Shown here: positions 26,724 to 35,916 of the stretch, piece by piece
How positions within the stretch are numbered: the stretch's first letter is position 1
Layout of the letters: every line of letters begins with the position of its first letter
Origin: JAKAXS01 sp965279065
GTDB lineage: Bacteria; Pseudomonadota; Alphaproteobacteria; Rhizobiales; Hyphomicrobiaceae
Direction: 5' to 3'
NCBI GenBank assembly: GCA_965279065.1
Contig: OZ257134.1
Span: forward strand, 1,984,001-2,048,000
DNA length: 64,000 nt
Translations under genes and position numbers: made by a program
The notes under the pieces: model-generated
Told to the model about the DNA's origin: nothing
The model's database searches: none
The model's input: the letters and a program-made list of their open reading frames with translations, nothing else

Positions 26724-26795
26724 GAAATCTCCCATTCGGGCGCGCTTCATCTCGCGCCCGGGACCGCCGATGTCCGCATGCCTACCATACCCGGA

Positions 26796-27674
26796 CTAGC
26801 GTTCGACAGGAACCACGCCGGGTCGCAAAGGCGGATGCCCTAGTGGTCGCGTGGCCGGTGAGTAGACCTGTCGGGCCGGAACCGAGACGACCTCGCGCTC
26901 CGGCCAGCGTAACGCAGTCAGCTTGCCGCCAAAGACGCATCCCGTATCGACGCACAATGTATTGTTCACCCACTCCGCCTGCGGCACAGGGGTGTGACCG
27001 TAGACGACTGCCGCCGCACCGCCGTACTCGGCAGCCCAATGGTAGCGCACCGGCAATCCGAATTCGTCGTGTTCGCCCGATGTTTCTCCGTAGAGACAGA
27101 ATTCCCGTACTGCGCCCGAGGATTTCCCAAGCATCTCTCCTTTGATGCCCGCGTGCGCCACCGCGAGGCGGCCATGGTCCAGCCACGCGTGAGATGCCAA
27201 ACCCTCAATGAAGGTCCGAACCTGGTCTTTGAACTCGGACCCTTCGTGTTCGAACTGCGCGACTGTGCGGTCCAACCCATGCGACAGTTTCACCTTCCGG
27301 CCGTTGAGCCAGCGCAAAAACTTCACATCGTGATTGCCGGGCACGCAAAGCGCCTGACCGGCGGCGACCATCGCCATGACGATCCGCAGCACGTCAGGAG
27401 AGCGTGGACCTCGATCGACAAGATCCCCGACAAAGATGGCGCGGCGGAGCCCCGGTGCCATTGTAGTCGCCCGACGCGCAACGCCGACCCCATCAAACGC
27501 GACAGCGTAGCCCAGAAGCGTCAACAGCCCTTCCAGTTCATCCGCGCAGCCGTGGACATCGCCGATGATGTCGAACGGCCCGGTCAGGTCGCGTCGATCG
27601 CACCCGGACGCAGGCCGCTCGGTGGCCGGAGCATTGTTGTCATCCAAGGGACGAACCTTTCGAAGGACGATCAT
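26796..27674 (-). CDS. Calcineurin-type metallophosphoesterase
   Basis: From the ATG at 27674 the protein is 292 residues. The metal-binding motifs are complete: GDVHGCADEL, GDLVDRGPRSPD, PGNHDVKFL, the histidine in VAHAGI and VYGHTP. These fit the PrpE/ApaH/PNKP-type branch of phosphoprotein or dinucleoside polyphosphate phosphatases. A longer frame to 27872 adds 66 residues with no conserved features and is not used. The C-terminus is a proline-rich tail. The substrate is not known. Confidence 0.88.
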   Translation of the reverse strand: MIVLRKVRPLDDNNAPATERPASGCDRRDLTGPFDIIGDVHGCADELEGLLTLLGYAVAFDGVGVARRATTMAPGLRRAIFVGDLVDRGPRSPDVLRIVMAMVAAGQALCVPGNHDVKFLRWLNGRKVKLSHGLDRTVAQFEHEGSEFKDQVRTFIEGLASHAWLDHGRLAVAHAGIKGEMLGKSSGAVREFCLYGETSGEHDEFGLPVRYHWAAEYGGAAAVVYGHTPVPQAEWVNNTLCVDTGCVFGGKLTALRWPEREVVSVPARQVYSPATRPLGHPPLRPGVVPVER

Positions 27675-28284
27675 CGTCGGACTGTCACCTATCAGATATT
27701 CCCCGTGCCTGAGCACGATCACGATGTGACGAAACCGACCCCTGTTGTGAATTGACAGACCGGAATTGCGGGCGCAGACTTCACGCATCCTTACGAGAAG
27801 GAGGTCTAAGAAAATGTGGCCGCCGGGTAAGACATCGCCGCAGTGAGCACCAGTCCAAATGCGGAGTGGCAAGCAACCGCGGCAGATCAGACAATCAGAT
27901 CTCTTGACGTAGATCTAAGGCTCATCTGGGTCGTTTCTTCTTGACGCACTCGATGAAGGAGCTTTCCTCCGAGGCATTGCCGTGATGGTGATGTTCTGCA
28001 GTTGGACGGCCGGAATGAACTGGAAGATCTGCGAAAACCTTATGTGATTGGGTAAGGCACCACGCGATCCGCAAGACGCACGGCAACGTGAGGAATATCC
28101 TCCATCAGCCATTGGCGATCTTGGCGACGCATTGAACGGTTGCCGCAAACCAGCACCGGAGCCCGGACACGCGTAGTGCGTAACGTCCGGGCTCTTTGCG
28201 TTTCAGCAGATGCACGGGGTCCGACATCAGTCTGCCCGCATCGTTCCCTAATCGACCTCCAGCCATCTCCTGGAGCCCTCGTCC
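27675..28284. other. Gap with candidate small RNA or leader-peptide features
   Basis: No convincing long gene lies in these 610 bases. On the plus strand there is an ideal AAGGAGGT at 27798-27805, nine bases before an ATG (27814) that opens a ten-residue frame (MWPPGKTSPQ, stop 27844-27846). Two small hairpins carry TCCTCC on their 3' arms: 27958-27970 and 28090-28103. A ten-pair stem GAGCCCGGAC / GTCCGGGCTC followed by TTT sits at 28159-28197. The terminator faces the plus strand although the flanking upstream gene is on the minus strand, so an unannotated plus-strand transcript is possible. Confidence 0.4.
28159..28198 (+). terminator. Rho-independent terminator of an unassigned transcript
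   Basis: Arms GAGCCCGGAC (28159-28168) and GTCCGGGCTC (28185-28194) pair perfectly, with a smaller inner ACGC/GCGT pairing, and are followed by TTTG. The T-run is short. No plus-strand gene is annotated immediately upstream, while a DUF4846 gene begins 87 bases downstream. Confidence 0.6.
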
Positions 28285-29127
28285 ATGCCTTTGCGCAGTC
28301 TCTGCCTCTCCGCCACCACCGCTGCCATCCTGGCAATTTCGGCTTCCGCATCCATCGCCGCACCGACGTATGCTTGGCCGTCGCAGGTGGCCGCCGCGGA
28401 CACCCTCGCCCAACGCATCGCCCCGCCACCGGGCTTCGAACGCGTTCCAGCCGACCCTGGCAGTTGGGGCGAATGGCTCCGCGGCCTCCACCTGAAGCAG
28501 CCGGGCTCGCCGGTTCTCACCTATACCGGTGCGCCGAAGTGGCGCCAGGACGTCCACGTCGCCGTCGTCGACATCGACGTTGGCAAGCGCGATCTGCAGC
28601 AATGTGCCGACGCCATCATGCGGTTGCGTGCCGAATGGCTGTTCGCCTCGGGCCGCTTAGCCGACATCGCTTTCAACTACACCGATGGTGGGCGCGTGCC
28701 ATTCTCCCGCTGGGCCAGGGGCGAACGGCCATCGTCGTCCGGCAAGTCTTGGCGCAGCTCGGCCAAGGCGGACGGCACCTACCCTTCGTTTCGCCGTTAC
28801 ATGGACCAGGTCTTCTCCTACGCCGGCACCTACTCGCTTGACCGCGAGTTGAAGAAGATGGCAACCGGCGAGATCGCCATCGGTGACGTCTTCATCAAGG
28901 GCGGCTTCCCCGGTCACGCCGTGCTCGTCGCCGACATGGCGCAAAACAAGACCACTGGCGAGAAGCGCTTTCTGCTGCTGCAAAGTTATATGCCGGCGCA
29001 GGAGATCCACGTGCTGAAGAACCCCGCGGGGAGCGACGGCTCGCCCTGGTATCCCGCCGCCGTCACGTGGCCCCTCGCCACGCCGGAATGGTCGTTCCCG
29101 GAAGGCAGTCTCAAGCGCTGGCCTTGA
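28285..29127 (+). CDS. Secreted DUF4846 domain protein
   Basis: The 280-residue protein has a signal peptide (about 1-26) and a DUF4846 domain. Conserved elements are IAPPPGFERVP, the LQQCADAIMRLRAEWLF segment, GDVFIKGGFPGHAVLV and LLLQSYMPAQEIHVLKNP, followed by SPWY. The GGFPGHA/QSYMPAQ pattern is typical of this family, whose activity is unknown; the histidine and aspartates suggest a hydrolase-like pocket. The ATG is preceded by TGGAG. It is probably periplasmic. Confidence 0.85.
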   Translation: MPLRSLCLSATTAAILAISASASIAAPTYAWPSQVAAADTLAQRIAPPPGFERVPADPGSWGEWLRGLHLKQPGSPVLTYTGAPKWRQDVHVAVVDIDVGKRDLQQCADAIMRLRAEWLFASGRLADIAFNYTDGGRVPFSRWARGERPSSSGKSWRSSAKADGTYPSFRRYMDQVFSYAGTYSLDRELKKMATGEIAIGDVFIKGGFPGHAVLVADMAQNKTTGEKRFLLLQSYMPAQEIHVLKNPAGSDGSPWYPAAVTWPLATPEWSFPEGSLKRWP

Positions 29128-29193
29128 ACGGAGCCACTTCGCGCGCCACGTAGTGGCATGCAGAAGCGCGGGCAACCGCGCCGGAGACGCGCC

Positions 29194-29463
29194 ATGCCTC
29201 ACGTGATCCGCCGCACCGCCGCCGCCGTCGCGGCTGTCGGTGTCTTGTTCGCGGTGCCGCCCATCACCCGCGCCGACGATCCCGTATCGGTCGAGGGCCT
29301 CCTCAAGAACGGCTGGGAGATTGCCGGCTATGCCAGCAATTTCGAGGGGCGCGCCCTGATCCTGTTCAAGCACAAGGACAGGACACACCTGGTCCAGTGC
29401 TCCGTGCTTTATGACGTCACGCGCTCGAATCGAGTCGTGACCAACTGTTATGAAGTCCGCTAG
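29194..29463 (+). CDS. Small secreted protein of unknown function
   Basis: The ATG at 29194 follows a GGAGA site; an earlier start at 29158 would add 12 basic residues. The 89-residue product has a signal peptide ending near TRADD. The mature domain of about 65 residues contains LLKNGWEIAGYASNFEGRAL and two cysteines (LVQCSVLY and TNCYEV) that may form a disulfide. No family name is assigned. It follows the DUF4846 gene by about 65 bases and may be co-transcribed. Confidence 0.65.
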   Translation: MPHVIRRTAAAVAAVGVLFAVPPITRADDPVSVEGLLKNGWEIAGYASNFEGRALILFKHKDRTHLVQCSVLYDVTRSNRVVTNCYEVR

Positions 29464-29537
29464 CTGTCGGGTAACCCTGAGAAAACTTCAAGATTTGACG
29501 CCTGCGTGAACCGAGGTCATGATGACACGCTATCGTC

Positions 29538-30251
29538 ATGCAACGGATGTGTGAACAGCACGTGACGCACCAGATACAGTTGGCTCATCTCAAACCCCTG
29601 GCGTCGGGATCGGCGCGGGACGTTTACGTGCACCCGCAAGACACTGATCTCTTGATCAAGGTCATCCGCCACGATGCAATCGAGAAGCGCTATGGCAACG
29701 GCCGCCCCTGGTACAAGACGACGCGCCGTTACCGCCACTTCATCAGCTATCTGCGCGAAATCCGCGAGGAGATCGCCTTGCGCGCCAGCGGCGCCAGCCA
29801 TCCCGCCTGTTTGCAGAAAATTGTCGGCTTTGCCGATACCGATCTCGGATTCGGCCTAGTCGTCGAGGCCGCCAAGGACCGACATGGCAATCTCGCGCCG
29901 ACTTTGCCGCAACTGATAGAAAGCGGTTCGTTCGATGCCAAGGTCCGCGCCGATCTCGAGGCCTGCCTGAACGGTTTGATCGCGGCCCCGGTCATACTGG
30001 CCGACGTCCACGGCGCCAATCTCGTCTACGCGTGGGATGCCGAGAACGGCAATCACTTCGTTCTGATCGACGGCATCGGCAGCAAAACGCTGATCCCGTT
30101 GCATCGCATGAGCCGGCATATCAACGCCTACGCCAAGCGCAAACGCGCCGCCAAGACGTTGACCAAGGCCGATCGCGCAGCGCAGCTGGTTGCCATGCGC
30201 CAGACCCCTCGCACTCCGGCCCCCACCCCACAGCTGCACGCGGCCGAGTAA
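29538..30251 (+). CDS. YrbL family protein
   Basis: The 237-residue protein is a member of the YrbL (PhoP regulatory network) family, a divergent protein-kinase-like fold. Visible features are the glycine-poor opening LKPLASGSARDVYVHP, DLLIKVIR with the candidate ATP-binding lysine, and VILADVHGANLVY with FVLIDGIG in place of the kinase catalytic and metal loops (HxxN and DG). The function of the family is not established. It is convergent with the ECF sigma factor gene, four bases apart. Confidence 0.82.
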   Translation: MQRMCEQHVTHQIQLAHLKPLASGSARDVYVHPQDTDLLIKVIRHDAIEKRYGNGRPWYKTTRRYRHFISYLREIREEIALRASGASHPACLQKIVGFADTDLGFGLVVEAAKDRHGNLAPTLPQLIESGSFDAKVRADLEACLNGLIAAPVILADVHGANLVYAWDAENGNHFVLIDGIGSKTLIPLHRMSRHINAYAKRKRAAKTLTKADRAAQLVAMRQTPRTPAPTPQLHAAE

Positions 30252-30255
30252 GAGG

Positions 30256-31515
30256 CTACCGCGCCCTCGCACCGCTGTCCTCGACCAGCCTGTCTATCTG
30301 CAAACGGATGTGCGCCGCTTCGGCCGCCGAATTGGCGCGCGCAATCGCCCGATCGAACGCGGTACGCGCTTCTCCCGTACGTCCCAGCTGCATCAGCAGT
30401 GCGCCTTTCACGCCATGGAAATAGAAGTAGTGCTTCAGCGGCTCCTCGAGGTCGTGGAGCATCTCAAGCGCCTGCGCCGGGCCCGAGACCTTGCTCACCG
30501 CCACCGCTCGATTAAGCGCAACCACCGGGGTCGGTTGCAGCTCCTGCAGCACGCCGTAAAGAAACTCGATCTGCTGCCAGTCGGTGTCTTGCGCACGCAG
30601 CGCCCTGGCGTGGACCGCGGCGATGGCAGCTTGCACCTGATAGGAACCGGACCGTCCGCCGCGCATCGCCTTATCGACCAGCGCCAGACCTTCACCAATC
30701 AGCTTGCCGTTCCACAGCGACCGGTCCTGCTCTTCGAGCAGAACAATGGCCCCATCCGCATCCAGCCGCGCCGGCGCGCGCGCATGTTGCAGCAGCAGCA
30801 GCGCCATCAGCCCCATGATCTCTGGGTCGCCGGGAAACAACGTCAGCAACAGCCGTGCCAGCCGAATCGCCTCCTCGCACAGCGCCACTCGGATATGCGC
30901 GGTGCCACCCGTGGCCGAATAGCCCTCGTTGAACACGAGGTAGATCATCGTCGCCACGCTCGACAGGCGTTCCGCCCGCTCCAGCGGTCCCGGCGGCGCG
31001 AACGGCACCTGCGCATCGGCAATGCGCCGCTTTGCTCGCGTGATGCGTTGCTCGATCGCACTCTCTCCGGCAAGGAACGCCCTCGCGATCTCCGCGACCG
31101 ACAGTCCCGACACGATCCGCAGCGCCAGCACGATCTGCTGATTGACCGGCAGCACCGGATCGCAGCACACGAACAGCAACCGCAGGATGTCATCGCGAAA
31201 ATGACTGTCGTCGAGCCGCTCAGCCATGTCCGCCTCGGCGTCGCGAAGATCTGAAATCTGCTCCTCCGGCGGCAGCCCGGTCAGCCGGGCCTGCCGGCGC
31301 ACGCGATCGAGCGCTGAGTTGCGGCCAACGAAGATCAGCCACGCCGCCGCATCGCGCGGCGGCCCCTTGTCGGGCCAGGTCTTCAAGGCGCGCAGGCACG
31401 CTTCCTGGAACGCCTCCTCTGCTGTGTCGAGGTCCCTGAAGTAGCGGACGAGCGCGGCGAGTGCCTGCGGTCGCGCGGCGGTCAGGGCGCCATCGATCCA
31501 GCAGATATCCGTCAC
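30256..31515 (-). CDS. ECF-type RNA polymerase sigma factor, DUF6596 (ECF42-like)
   Basis: The start is the GTG at 31515, inside the stop of the upstream YCII gene (GTGA overlap), giving 419 residues; a longer frame to 31881 is the shadow of the YCII gene. Sigma region 2 is at about 15-80 (DTAEEAFQEACLRALKTW, WLIFVGRNSALDRVRRQ) and region 4 at about 115-165 (ALRIVSGLSVAEIARAFL). A long TPR-like C-terminal DUF6596 extension follows, typical of this group, which lacks a classical anti-sigma factor. The C-terminal region is thought to control activity. Confidence 0.92.
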   Translation of the reverse strand: MTDICWIDGALTAARPQALAALVRYFRDLDTAEEAFQEACLRALKTWPDKGPPRDAAAWLIFVGRNSALDRVRRQARLTGLPPEEQISDLRDAEADMAERLDDSHFRDDILRLLFVCCDPVLPVNQQIVLALRIVSGLSVAEIARAFLAGESAIEQRITRAKRRIADAQVPFAPPGPLERAERLSSVATMIYLVFNEGYSATGGTAHIRVALCEEAIRLARLLLTLFPGDPEIMGLMALLLLQHARAPARLDADGAIVLLEEQDRSLWNGKLIGEGLALVDKAMRGGRSGSYQVQAAIAAVHARALRAQDTDWQQIEFLYGVLQELQPTPVVALNRAVAVSKVSGPAQALEMLHDLEEPLKHYFYFHGVKGALLMQLGRTGEARTAFDRAIARANSAAEAAHIRLQIDRLVEDSGARAR

Positions 31516-31898
31516 CTCGCCTCCGCCAGCATGGGTGTCGTTGCGGTATTGATGTAGGCCACCGGCCGGATCTCGTAGCACCCGCCGGGGTTGGCCTCTC
31601 CCAGCTCGCGCGCAATCGCCAGCACCTCGTCCAGCGAGGCGCAGTCGACGATGTAGAAGCCCAGCAGCTGTTCCTTTGTCTCTGCGAAGGGCCCATCGAC
31701 GACCAGCGCCGGCGTCCGATCCTTGCGCAGAGTGGTGGCGGTCGTCGTCGGCATCAGCCGCGCAACCGGCCCGAGCTTGCCTGCCTTGACCAGCTTGTCC
31801 TGCACGATCGACAGCTTGGCCATGACCGCGTCGTCTTGTTCCTGGCTCCAGGCGCCGACCACGCTTTCGGCGTGATAGCAAAGAATGGCGTACTGCAT
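31512..31898 (-). CDS. YCII/DGPF domain protein
   Basis: From the ATG at 31898 (AGGAAAC site) the protein is 128 residues. It begins MQYAILCYH and contains VVDGPFAETKEQLLGFYIVD, the DGPF signature, and ANPGGCYEIRPVAYI. Such proteins are small alpha+beta barrels, often encoded next to and co-transcribed with DUF6596 sigma factors as here, where the two genes overlap. The catalytic potential is unproven. The pair probably responds together to an unknown signal. Confidence 0.9.
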   Translation of the reverse strand: MQYAILCYHAESVVGAWSQEQDDAVMAKLSIVQDKLVKAGKLGPVARLMPTTTATTLRKDRTPALVVDGPFAETKEQLLGFYIVDCASLDEVLAIARELGEANPGGCYEIRPVAYINTATTPMLAEAR

Positions 31899-32109
31899 GA
31901 TGGGTTTCCTTGTGTGCACAGTTGAAAGACGTACGACAGGCCCCCGGATCGACAGCCGATTGTGATTTTCAAGCCCGTCCGGGTGCTGCGCAGTCTGCTG
32001 GCCTGTGTGGCGATTTCTGGCCTGGAATGAAAGATTTTTGCGAAGAGCGACGGTCAGCAGCCGCAGCCCTAGCGGTCCGAGACTAGGGATCTAGCGAGTT
32101 TGACGGCTC

Positions 32110-32346
32110 TCACGCCACGTAAACGGTCCCCGCTTCCCGATGCACCTTGAAATGGGCCGGTGTCTGCGTCACCAGTTCGACGTCCGTATTGATCGGCCGC
32201 GGCGTCCGCGCCTCGATGTCGAACTCCACGCAGCGCTTGGTCCGCGCCTCGTTCCAGGCACCATGCGCGCCTTGACGGAACGGGCGCAGCATCATCGCCA
32301 GCTTGGCGACGTTCTTCAACTCCAGGATTGTCCCGCTGGACCGGAC
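32110..32346 (-). pseudogene. Remnant of a diacylglycerol/lipid kinase (YegS/BmrU) C-terminus
   Basis: Only the last 70-80 codons of a lipid-kinase-like gene are recognisable. The tail CVEFDIEARTPRPINTDVEL followed by VTQTPAHFKVHREAG and ending TVYVA is the standard C-terminus of diacylglycerol kinase family proteins (the NTDGE-type metal site has become NTDVE). The frame fuses upstream to DNA just past the stop of a membrane protein gene. The catalytic N-terminal domain with GGDGT is missing, so it should be non-functional. A TTG at 32319 could in principle start a 69-residue peptide. Confidence 0.6.
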
Positions 32347-32353
32347 CTTGGTC

Positions 32354-32833
32354 TCAGACGTCCCGGAAGCGCCGAACCGCGAGATACCCGAGCAACAGGA
32401 AGGTCACAAGTGTAATGCCCTGTGCGATCGCGAAGGGCGGCTCACCCTGCGTCGGTGCCAGGTCGTGCAGCGGTTGCACTTTCAGGAATAGCTGCACCAC
32501 CAGCACGAACACGTTGAGATAAAGCGCGAGCGTCGCCGTCGTCACGTAGATCCACCGCCAGTTCCCCGACATCTGCGCCCCGTAGCGCGCATAGAGTGTC
32601 ACCGCCAGAACCACCAGCGAAATGATGCCGACGATGTGCGACGGCAGCAGCTGACCGAAGGGAAACCCGAACCCGGTAACGCTCGTCGCCACCGTCGTCG
32701 CCAGGAAGATCGCGGTCATGAAATCGAGTCGCTTGTTCGCCAGCAGGCCGAACAACACCAACACGCCCGACGCGATGCCGATGAGGCTCAACGCGACATG
32801 GACGTTCGTAAACGTGTCAGAACCGAAGAGCAT
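32354..32833 (-). CDS. Four-helix membrane protein
   Basis: From the ATG at 32833 the protein has 159 residues. Four hydrophobic helices are evident (about 12-32, 40-60, 70-88, 100-125), plus a short one near the C-terminus. It opens MLFGSDTFTNVHVALSLIGI and contains IYVTTATLALYLNVFVLVVQ. The layout resembles small DoxX- or DUF2269-like membrane proteins, but I do not assign a family. A longer frame to 32902 lacks ribosome-binding support. The lipid kinase remnant lies just after it. Confidence 0.65.
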   Translation of the reverse strand: MLFGSDTFTNVHVALSLIGIASGVLVLFGLLANKRLDFMTAIFLATTVATSVTGFGFPFGQLLPSHIVGIISLVVLAVTLYARYGAQMSGNWRWIYVTTATLALYLNVFVLVVQLFLKVQPLHDLAPTQGEPPFAIAQGITLVTFLLLGYLAVRRFRDV

Positions 32834-33083
32834 CCCGAGCCCCCTCCGCCATACGACGATCCGATATCCCGCATATCGAATTGATCCATCTGAGTATTCC
32901 ACGCCTTGACGTGAACGCCACAGGCACGGGGAGGCGGCGCAAGAATTTCAGGACGTCGTGGCGGCGGCGCATCACTGCAGCGCGCAAAGCGCTGTGGCCC
33001 AGGAACAACTTGGCTGTCCGCGTCTTACGCCCGTTAGCAGAGCCAGCTAGGGTGCGCGCGTGGGGCTCGGGAGGAGACGGGGC

Positions 33084-33431
33084 ATGAACCAGATCATCGA
33101 TCAGATCGTGGCGTTCCTGAAGATGGGCATCGAAGCCATCTTCCGGTTCTTCGAACTCATATGGGGCTGGTCGTTCGGGCAGATGCTCGCGATCTTCCGC
33201 TCCGACTGGCAGAGCTTGCCGATCTGGAAGATCGTCCTCCTCGTCGTCGCCGTCATCGCCATCGCCTATGTGCTTTATAAGGGCATCATCTCGCTCTGGA
33301 AGGCAGCCGAGTCCATCCTCAAGGCCTTCATCGGCCTGTTGAGCGTTCTGGTCAGCATCCTGCCCTTCATCCTAATTGCCGGCTTGATCGCCGCAGGCAC
33401 CAGCTGGGTGATCCAGAACGTCAACTTGTAG
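33084..33431 (+). CDS. Small membrane protein of unknown function
   Basis: A GGGAGGAGAC site precedes the ATG at 33084. The 115-residue protein starts with an amphipathic helix (MNQIIDQIVAFLKMGIEAIF) and has membrane helices at about 51-72 and 83-108. No family is recognised. It is a single gene, with 160 bases before the next TonB receptor gene. Confidence 0.65.
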   Translation: MNQIIDQIVAFLKMGIEAIFRFFELIWGWSFGQMLAIFRSDWQSLPIWKIVLLVVAVIAIAYVLYKGIISLWKAAESILKAFIGLLSVLVSILPFILIAGLIAAGTSWVIQNVNL

Positions 33432-33525
33432 CAACGTCCAATCACAGTCGACGAAGGCCAATCGGCAACACTGAGCGACGATTGATTTTCCCGATCAGTC
33501 AACGGTGCAAATTCCGCTTGCGAGT

Positions 33526-33549
33526 CGATATGTCTGTATGAACATATCG
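33526..33549. promoter_or_regulatory. Inverted repeat, candidate operator upstream of TonB receptor
   Basis: CGATATGT at 33526-33533 and ACATATCG at 33542-33549 form a perfect 8-base inverted repeat with an eight-base spacer, 43 bases before the receptor start. It could be a repressor operator or a leader hairpin. It does not match the Irr or RirA sites I know for alphaproteobacterial iron control. Confidence 0.35.
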
Positions 33550-33592
33550 TCTGACGCGGCATGGAAGACGCCGCTGTGTATCGGGGGATCTA

Positions 33593-35901
33593 ATGTTCGG
33601 ACGTGCGTTGGTACGGCTGTCTGCAGCCGCGTGCTTTGCTATGGCCGGTTCACCGGCTTGGACCCAGGAAGCAGCCCAGACCGCCGGCGGCGACGTCACC
33701 GCCGACGAGGCGACCCCACTACCACCAGTCGTGGTGTCGGCGCCACGAGAACGCAGGGGCATCCGATCGAAGCCGAAGACAGCGCCTGCACAAGCGTCCG
33801 CACCAGCGCCGGAAACAACGGAAACCGGCGGGCAGGGCGATGAAGCAACCGCATTCGCACCCGGGCAATCCGTTGGCATCTTCACCCTCGGCCAGCTCGA
33901 TCTAATCGGCGGCGCGACCATCACCAACGAAGCGATGTGGACCTATAACAAGCAGTCACTGGATCAGGCACTCGCTATTCTTCCAGGTGTGTCGGTAAAC
34001 AGCAGTGGCGGCAGCCGCAACGAACGCAGTCTGTTCGTTCGCGGCTTTGATCGTTTCCGCGTACCTCTTTCCATCGACGGCGTGCGCATTTACCTGCCGG
34101 CCGACAACCGTCTCGATCTCAATCGCTTCCTCACGCCGGATCTAGCGGAAATTCAAGTTCAGAAGGGCTACGTCTCGGTACTCAACGGACCCGGAGGCAT
34201 CGGCGGTGCTATCAACATGGTCTCGCGCAAGCCGACGAAGGCCATAGAACTTGAGGGGCGCTCAGGGGCGGTCTTTAACGGCGATGTCGACGATCTGAAC
34301 TCTTGGAACAGCTACGCATTCGCCGGAACGCGTCAGGACCTGCTCTACGCCCAGATCAGCGGTAACATCATTGACCAGGATCACTTCAACCTGTCGGACG
34401 ACTTCGTCGTGCGAAATCCGGCAAATGAAGACGGTGGCGCACGCGATCATTCTGAATTCGAAGATTGGCGCATCAACGCAAAAATCGGTTTTACGCCTAA
34501 CGCCACTGACGAATACGTCGTCAACTACACAAAGCAACAGGGTGAAAAGAGCGCACCGCTACATGTCGACGCCGGTGGCCAGCGTGTCCCGACCCAGCGC
34601 AACTGGACCTGGCCGAGTTGGGACATCGACAGCCTGTCGTTCCTGTCCAAAACGCAACTAGGCACCGAGTCATATGCCAAGACCAACGCCTACTACAACA
34701 CCTTCTACAACAAGCTTCGGTCGTTTGACGATGCGACTTACACCCAGCAAACACTGGGATTCGCCTTCGACAGCACCTACGACGACGAAGCCTAGGCGGA
34801 TCGCTCGAGTTCGGCACCAATCTCATTCCGATGAACACGTTGAAGGTGGCCGCGCACTACCGTCGCGACATCCACACGGAATTCAATTTCAATCGACCAG
34901 ACAATGCCGATCCCCGGCTGGCTTACCGTGAACCAATACAGACCAACCAAGAAGACACCTGGTCGGTCGCTATCGAAAACACGTTTCACATCACGAAGCA
35001 TCTCGATCTCGTAACTGGAGCGAGCTACGACTGGTTGCTGGTAGACGTAGCGGAAGACTGGCAGGCGGGCGCGAATCCAAATCCGTCGAATGGCCGCATT
35101 ATCCAGCGGCCGACACCCGATGCCGACGCGCGAAACTATCAGGCAGCCTTGATCTATAGCTACAGCGACAGCGGCAAGGTGCACGCCTCGTATTCCGACC
35201 GCATGCGCTTCGCCACGGTCTTCGAGCGCTTCAGCACCCGGTTTGGAACGGCGGTTCCCAATCCCGATCTCGATCCGGAGCGCGCCCAGAACTACGAAGT
35301 TGGTATAACCGATAGACTGTCCCACACGTTGCGCGGTGGCATCAACGTCTTCTACAGCGACCTCGAAGACACCATTCAGTCGGTGTCGTTCCGCAATAGC
35401 GGATCAGCAACCGTTTTGAGCCAGAACCAGAATCTGACCGGCAATAACTACGGCATCGAGCTTTCGGCAGACTGGGACATCTTTCCCACGCTGCGCGTTG
35501 GCGGCAATTACACTTACCTCGAGCGCAAACTCGATTTCGTGAACCAGCCCTTCGCAAGAGTGGAAGGCTCACCGCAGCACAAAGCCTTCCTGTATCTGGC
35601 ATGGAGCGCAACCAATCGCCTGACGATCACCCCGAGCGTCGAACTCGCCAGTGACTTCGACTCATTGATCACCAGCAACCGCAGCACTCTGCTTTCTCCT
35701 CCTCTCGCTTCCGCAGGGTATCCGAATTATGAAAAGCTAGGCAGTTTCACGCTCTTGAACTTGCAGGCGGAGTATCGGCTGAGCGACAACTTTTCCGCGG
35801 CCGTCGGCGGCACCAACCTGCTCGACGACAACTACCAGCTTGCCCAAGGTTTTCCCGAGCCGGGCCGGCAGTACTTTGCTAACGTGCGGGCGAAATTCTG
35901 A
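33593..35901 (+). pseudogene. TonB-dependent receptor, frameshifted near residue 400
   Basis: Two adjacent frames together encode one outer-membrane receptor of about 770 residues. The first (33593-34795) has the signal sequence, a TonB-box-like PPVVVSAP, and a plug domain with ILPGVSVNSSGG, VRGFDRFRVPLSIDG and VLNGPGGIGGAINMVSRKPT. The second (from about 34800) has barrel strands up to NVRAKF with a terminal Phe. At 34793-34797 the reading GCCTAGGCGG would restore ...EAYGGSLEFG if one base were added after TA, so a single-base deletion separates the halves. It is either a recent pseudogene or an assembly error. A GGGGGA site precedes the ATG. Confidence 0.85.
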
Positions 35902-35916
35902 CCAAGGAGCAGCCAC

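Noticed and set aside
27915..28148. 77-codon minus-strand frame in the gap after the metallophosphoesterase
   Set aside because: No ribosome-binding site, low-complexity composition and no domain; it overlaps the candidate plus-strand structured RNA.
30256..31881. 541-codon form of the ECF sigma factor
   Set aside because: Its first 120 or so residues are out-of-frame YCII sequence; the GTG at 31515 starts the conserved sigma region.
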